Source: Kiritimatiellia bacterium
Lineage (GTDB): Bacteria; Verrucomicrobiota; Kiritimatiellia; UBA8416
Assembly (NCBI GenBank): GCA_007126175.1
Contig: SLBU01000129.1
Span: forward strand, 1 to 11,014
DNA length: 11,014 nucleotides
Reading direction: 5' to 3'
Shown one piece after another: positions 7,322 through 11,014 of the stretch; the first letter of the stretch is position 1; every line of letters starts with the position of its first letter. The translations under genes and the position numbers were made by a program. The notes below the pieces were generated by a model. It searched no databases. It was not told where the DNA came from and saw only the letters and a list, made by a program, of their open reading frames with translations.

Positions 7322-9000
7322 TTGCCTTTCCTCCTATATATATGCAAGTCTGTCATCGCTTGTCCAAACGACGGCTCTACCGCAAAAAACACAAAATGCT
7401 GCGCCAGCATCGCAAGCAAGCGATCTCGCTCCACATCCGGTAGCGGCTCGATCGAAGGGGCCACAATCGAAAAACCGTACGCACTGTATGCCACCCAAAG
7501 GCCATCCCCCCGCGACAGTACCTCCTCTACCCCAGCCCGATTCAATACCCGCAAGCGCTGCGCCCTCGCATCGTCCAGATCCAGAAAATTCGAAAAGGGG
7601 CCCATTTCCATGCCCGCCGGCACGCGGAACCCAGCCTCCACCGCAACATAGGTATCCTGCGTAATCATGGTTCCCCCAACATCGGCCCTCTTGCTGCCCT
7701 CGCGCAAGTCCCGGCCCACACGCCGTAACTGGCCCAGCGAAGACTCCGCCCGCAACGGCCACCAGATCCGATCGCGCGGTGCCAATACCCACCCATGCAG
7801 CAGGGGCCCGGATAAACTGTAAAGCAGTAAGAGCATCAGCCCGCCAATGGCCCACTGCACTTGAATACGCTCCTCGGCTCGCCACTCCGAAAGACAATGC
7901 CCCACACCAAGCGATGCCGCCACAACCGCCAACGGCATAATGAAAACCTGATAATCATCATAGGGAAAAGCCGACAAAAGATGAACCACGGTAACGGTTA
8001 CAAAACACGACCAGAGGGGCAACTGCAACGGCGCCGCAGCGCCCGTAGCGGCGCCCCGCCGCCTGAAACCAACGCGTGTGCACAACCCCATCAGCATCAC
8101 CATCGCCAACAACGGCCAATACGACTGAATGACCCGCAACACAAATCCGGCCTTGTAAAACAACAAGGGAAACCAACCATCCACCGCGCGCCCGGCATGA
8201 TACGTCAAAAGACCGAACTGCAACCCCTCCGACGCCAACAGCAGAAACGGAACAAAGCAAAGGACGATTCCGGCAGTCCCCCCTACCAGTAATCCCGCTA
8301 CCCAATGCCCAAGCAAGGACGGGCGCCCACAACGCCACCACCGTAGCGCCAATGGCAACCAACAAGCCGGCAGAACAAAGGCCGCCGACAAACGCGTCCC
8401 CGCCGACAACGCCAAAAGCAAACCGCCCGCTGCAGCCAACCCAAACACCATCCCCGACACACGCTCCACTTTTGCTGCCACAAGCGCCAACGCCCGCTCC
8501 AGCAGGATAAGCCCGGCCAACAAACAAACCGCCGCCAAAGCATAGGTCTTGACGATCGTGGTGAAGTACACCTGATACACGTTCAGACCGCAAAACGCCA
8601 GAACCACCAAAACGGGCCAGAACGCATCAACCCCACGCCGTAACGCAATACGCCGTGCCAGGCAACCCGCCAAAAGAATCGACAACACCCCCAGCCCCGC
8701 CGTGAACAAGCGCCCACCCAAAACGCCCCCGGCACGTACCAACGGATAGGCGAGCGCATACCCATACGCCATGACGGGCCCCTGTGTGGAAGCAAAATCA
8801 CGGTAGGGAACCTGCCCTTCAAACACCAGGCGCCCCGCGTACAAATACCAACCTTCATCCTGGTTCAGCTCGCCCCACCAAAGCGCCACCGCATACAACA
8901 ACAGCATCCCGGCAACAGCCCCACCAAGCACCAATACACGGCTCATAACCGATAAACCGGCTGGGCAAGAAGCATGCATATGTTGCCTGTCATTGATCAT
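7318..9000 (-). CDS. Multi-pass membrane glycosyltransferase, GT39/PMT/ArnT-like
   Basis: From the ATG at 9000 the product has 560 residues. It begins with a hydrophobic helix (MSRVLVLGGAVAGMLLLYAV from residue 19), followed by NQDEGWYLYAGRLVFEGQVP with YRDF just after. The acidic DE pair at 48-49 in the first external loop, then G-x-x-PYxDF and GP, is the hallmark of polyprenyl-phosphate-sugar-dependent transferases of the PMT/ArnT type. About ten further hydrophobic segments follow to residue ~410, then a soluble C-terminal domain of about 140 residues. It probably moves a sugar from a lipid carrier to a protein or glycolipid on the outer face of the inner membrane; the acceptor is unknown. 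Start choice is uncertain: the frame is open to 9033, but that would overlap pyrE. ATGs at 9000 and 8979 are both possible, each with a weak ribosome site. The stop overlaps the next start as ATGA. Confidence 0.78.
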   Translation of the reverse strand: MINDRQHMHASCPAGLSVMSRVLVLGGAVAGMLLLYAVALWWGELNQDEGWYLYAGRLVFEGQVPYRDFASTQGPVMAYGYALAYPLVRAGGVLGGRLFTAGLGVLSILLAGCLARRIALRRGVDAFWPVLVVLAFCGLNVYQVYFTTIVKTYALAAVCLLAGLILLERALALVAAKVERVSGMVFGLAAAGGLLLALSAGTRLSAAFVLPACWLPLALRWWRCGRPSLLGHWVAGLLVGGTAGIVLCFVPFLLLASEGLQFGLLTYHAGRAVDGWFPLLFYKAGFVLRVIQSYWPLLAMVMLMGLCTRVGFRRRGAATGAAAPLQLPLWSCFVTVTVVHLLSAFPYDDYQVFIMPLAVVAASLGVGHCLSEWRAEERIQVQWAIGGLMLLLLYSLSGPLLHGWVLAPRDRIWWPLRAESSLGQLRRVGRDLREGSKRADVGGTMITQDTYVAVEAGFRVPAGMEMGPFSNFLDLDDARAQRLRVLNRAGVEEVLSRGDGLWVAYSAYGFSIVAPSIEPLPDVERDRLLAMLAQHFVFFAVEPSFGQAMTDLHIYRRKGK

Positions 9001-9004
9001 AGCA

Positions 9005-9592
9005 TCACGACCCCGGGTGCACCGCCCGACCACCAGCTTGGCACAGCGGACAATCCTCCGGCCTCCAGACCTGCGGGGCCATCTGCTGCAGACTTACCAG
9101 CGGAACACCAAACTGCGCCGCTCCCGCACTACGATCCACCAGCACGGCAACACCAGAAACCAAGCCGCCCCCCGCACGCACCAAGTCGATCGTCTCCTGC
9201 ACACGCCCCCCGCGTGTCACAACATCCTCTGCCACCAGATAACGCTTCCCCGCATCAATCTGGAAACGCCGCATTGCGAGCACGCCACCGTCCTTCTCCG
9301 CAAAAATCGACAGCACCCCCAGTGCCCGCGCCATCTCATGCCCCACCACCAAACCGCCCAATGCCGGCGCAATCACAGCATCCACCGCCGGAAAATCCAC
9401 CGCGCACATCCGCCCCACCAGCGCACGACACAACTGCTCCGCCACATCCGGAAAACGCAACGCCATGGCACATTGAAAAAATCGGTCGCTGTGCAAACCC
9501 GACCGCAATTCAAAATGCCCCTCCAACAAGGCGCCACTGCGCGCAAATGCTGCCATAATCTCGTCGGTCCCCCATACGCCGCGCTCATCCAT
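9005..9592 (-). CDS. pyrE: Orotate phosphoribosyltransferase
   Basis: The enzyme joins orotate to PRPP to give orotidine 5'-phosphate and pyrophosphate in cytoplasmic pyrimidine synthesis. At 195 residues it has the usual length. Visible motifs are GHFELRSGLHSDRFFQCA (25-42), APALGGLVVGHEMA (76-89), AEK (98-100) in the catalytic loop, and the PRPP-binding YLVAEDVVTRGG (118-129) with its adjacent acidic pair. The family more often has TTGGS where this has TRGGR. The tail EDCPLCQAGGRAVHPGS is typical of one PyrE branch. The ATG at 9592 is preferred because GGGAG lies 8 bases before it; a GTG at 9601 would sit right on that site. The gene follows ftsZ by 15 bases and ends 4 bases before the glycosyltransferase start. 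No attenuator is visible, so expression probably follows the division genes. Confidence 0.93.
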   Translation of the reverse strand: MDERGVWGTDEIMAAFARSGALLEGHFELRSGLHSDRFFQCAMALRFPDVAEQLCRALVGRMCAVDFPAVDAVIAPALGGLVVGHEMARALGVLSIFAEKDGGVLAMRRFQIDAGKRYLVAEDVVTRGGRVQETIDLVRAGGGLVSGVAVLVDRSAGAAQFGVPLVSLQQMAPQVWRPEDCPLCQAGGRAVHPGS

Positions 9593-9607
9593 ACCCGCCA
9601 CTCCCGC

Positions 9608-10801
9608 TTATTGATCCAGTTTGATATTACGCCGGATATACGTCGGTATATCCAGATCCTCACCATCTAAAATCGTGGCCTTCGTCCGACCGAAGCGCCC
9701 CTGCCCCGCGGCCGAGGCGCCATCAAGGTTGAACTCCTCCTGGGACGCGCGTGCACCCGCAACCGACTTCCCCTTCGGCGCAACCGCCGCACCGCCACCA
9801 CTCGCACTGCGTACCGTGGCCGTCACCTTCCGGCGCGAATCGCCAAGAAACAATGCCAGAAACAAACGATCTCGCCAACTCTCATGCAAAACCACACCTG
9901 CACGAAATACACCCGCATCCGGCACAACTTGGTGAACCGGGTGCAGCACAGCAGATACCTCATCCAACGAAAGATCACGGCTTGCACAAACACAGGCCAG
10001 CACGCCACCGCCTCCCGCCAGGTGCGACGAAACCCCGGGAAACGTCGCATGCAACGAGTCCATCACATCGTTCGCACGGCTCGGCCCCGTTGCCATGCCA
10101 TAGGCAAATGCACAGGCTGAGCCACCCTGCGTGCCCAAAGCACGTAAATCCCCTTGATCCAGCGACAGAAGCGAAGGTACTGCCAACATCTGCCACAAAC
10201 TGCAAACACCAGCCGCCAAACCGTCCAACGCCGTATCCAATGCACGCTCCATCGCCTCCTGCTGCTGATTCCCAACCAAACTGTCATTCGATACCACCGC
10301 CGTAAAATCCGCGATCGGCAAAAGCGCCCGCAATCCATCCTCTGCCAGACGCTTTCGAGCCGACCCCTCAAAGGCAAAAGGCAAGGTCAGCATAACTGCC
10401 GTAAAAACCCCTGCCCCCTTGGCGGCCTGCAACAGCACCGGTAACGCGCCCGTCGCAGTGCCTCCCCCAAGACCCGCCACCAGAATCAAAGCCTGGCAAT
10501 CGGAAATCAACCCGCGCACCAACTCGACATCACGCGTTGCAGCCTTGCGCCCAAGAGCAACCGCACCACCACAACCATCGCTAACACTCCCATCACCCAA
10601 CGGAATACGCGTCTGCACCTGGCACCCCTCCAGCACAGACCGATTCGTATGCAGGGCCGCAAACGTTGCCCCCACGGCACCACCACCGCCGATCCGGTCG
10701 ATCACCCGAACCCCCGCAGTCCCGATGCCAGCCACGCAAACACGCGGTAGTGCCCCGCCCCCCGCCTTGCGTGTCAGCTTGAATACCTGTGATGTGCTCA
10801 C
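9608..10801 (-). CDS. ftsZ: Divergent FtsZ-family cell division GTPase
   Basis: FtsZ polymerises with GTP into the midcell ring. This 397-residue homologue keeps the tubulin signature GGGTATG (112-118), PFAFEG (141-146), SND (171-173) and a T7-like loop SLDQGDL (213-219) with both Asp residues, plus a C-terminal peptide LDIPTYIRR (383-391) of the kind that binds FtsA. It departs from the family elsewhere: the first glycine loop reads GIGTAGVR rather than GGGGGN, the usual NTD after strand 2 is HTN, and the T7 Asn is Ser. A variable linker rich in Gly, Ala and Ser (about 325-380) joins body and tail. The start is GTG, with GAGGAG 6 bases upstream. It lies 37 bases after ftsA, which supports a division role. 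GTP binding may be altered. It could be the only FtsZ or a second copy. Confidence 0.88.
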   Translation of the reverse strand: MSTSQVFKLTRKAGGGALPRVCVAGIGTAGVRVIDRIGGGGAVGATFAALHTNRSVLEGCQVQTRIPLGDGSVSDGCGGAVALGRKAATRDVELVRGLISDCQALILVAGLGGGTATGALPVLLQAAKGAGVFTAVMLTLPFAFEGSARKRLAEDGLRALLPIADFTAVVSNDSLVGNQQQEAMERALDTALDGLAAGVCSLWQMLAVPSLLSLDQGDLRALGTQGGSACAFAYGMATGPSRANDVMDSLHATFPGVSSHLAGGGGVLACVCASRDLSLDEVSAVLHPVHQVVPDAGVFRAGVVLHESWRDRLFLALFLGDSRRKVTATVRSASGGGAAVAPKGKSVAGARASQEEFNLDGASAAGQGRFGRTKATILDGEDLDIPTYIRRNIKLDQ

Positions 10802-10838
10802 CCCGTTCTCCTCTTCCTGCCGTTATGCATAAACCTGC

Positions 10839-11014
10839 TCAGCGACCCAGCAACTGCCGCACCACACTACCAAAAAACGAGGTTTCCTTCACGCCTTCCT
10901 GCAGTTGCATCCGCAGCGTATATTCCACCAACCCGTAACACGTGGCATACTCCGGCCCCGTCACGGCACAACTACCCCCCATCCGCGCATCCCCGCCTAA
11001 TCGACCAATCCGGC
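10839..11014 (-). CDS. ftsA: FtsA, C-terminal end (partial)
   Basis: Only the last 57 residues are in the window; the start lies beyond the right edge. FtsA is the actin-like protein that tethers FtsZ filaments to the membrane. RIG at the visible start, then PEYATCYGLVEY (20-31), matches the FtsA pattern of RxG followed by P-x-[YF]-[AS]-T-x-x-G-L near the C-terminus. The final SFFGSVVRQLLGR would form a short amphipathic helix ending at the stop, the usual FtsA membrane-targeting element. The position directly before ftsZ in the same direction strengthens the call. The fragment is too short to judge ATP-binding motifs. Confidence 0.82.
   Translation of the reverse strand, partial: RIGRLGGDARMGGSCAVTGPEYATCYGLVEYTLRMQLQEGVKETSFFGSVVRQLLGR

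Noticed and set aside
9593..9601. GTG start for pyrE, three codons upstream
   Set aside because: The GTG overlaps the GGGAG ribosome site that is properly spaced for the ATG at 9592.
8974..9670. Long plus-strand frames opposite pyrE (up to 225 codons)
   Set aside because: pyrE on the minus strand is unambiguous. These frames are Pro/His/Arg-rich shadows without start signals.

Overview
The window looks like chromosomal DNA of a Gram-negative-type bacterium. It encodes two probable outer-membrane beta-barrels with signal peptides, together with FtsA and FtsZ homologues. A PVC-superphylum lineage such as Kiritimatiellota is my best guess, from the mix of a divergent FtsZ, a KaiC-like/PPDK-like fusion and otherwise unfamiliar envelope proteins. 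That placement is inference only. All genes but one lie on the minus strand. The plus strand is C- and A-rich, so the minus strand is G- and T-rich.

Right-hand block (about 11014 down to 5684, minus strand). A tightly packed gene run reads from the C-terminal end of ftsA (cut by the window edge), through a divergent ftsZ with a GTG start, pyrE (orotate phosphoribosyltransferase) and a multi-pass membrane glycosyltransferase of the GT39/PMT/ArnT-like type, to a 545-residue probable outer-membrane barrel whose start codon overlaps the glycosyltransferase stop (ATGA). Cell division, pyrimidine synthesis and envelope functions therefore appear to share one transcription unit.

Middle (5683 down to 4055). 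A single plus-strand gene (4437-5585) encodes an N-terminally anchored protein with a Pro/Thr-rich linker, an SH3-like segment and a coiled coil. It converges on the barrel gene and is divergent from the left-hand block. Its predicted promoter has a perfect TATAAT and leaves almost no leader. The divergent interval also holds a 43-codon minus-strand gene, too short for ordinary gene callers, with a perfect GGAGG ribosome site and an N-terminus MGLADRDYMR.

Left-hand block (4294 down to 1, minus strand). The small gene is followed by a 343-residue outer-membrane barrel, an 879-residue protein joining a degenerate KaiC/RecA-like domain to a PEP-synthase/PPDK-type ATP-grasp domain, and a partial single-pass membrane protein whose start overlaps the preceding stop (TAATG). 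Spacing and overlaps suggest one operon, but its purpose is not evident. No rRNA, tRNA, CRISPR array, insertion sequence or phage gene was seen.
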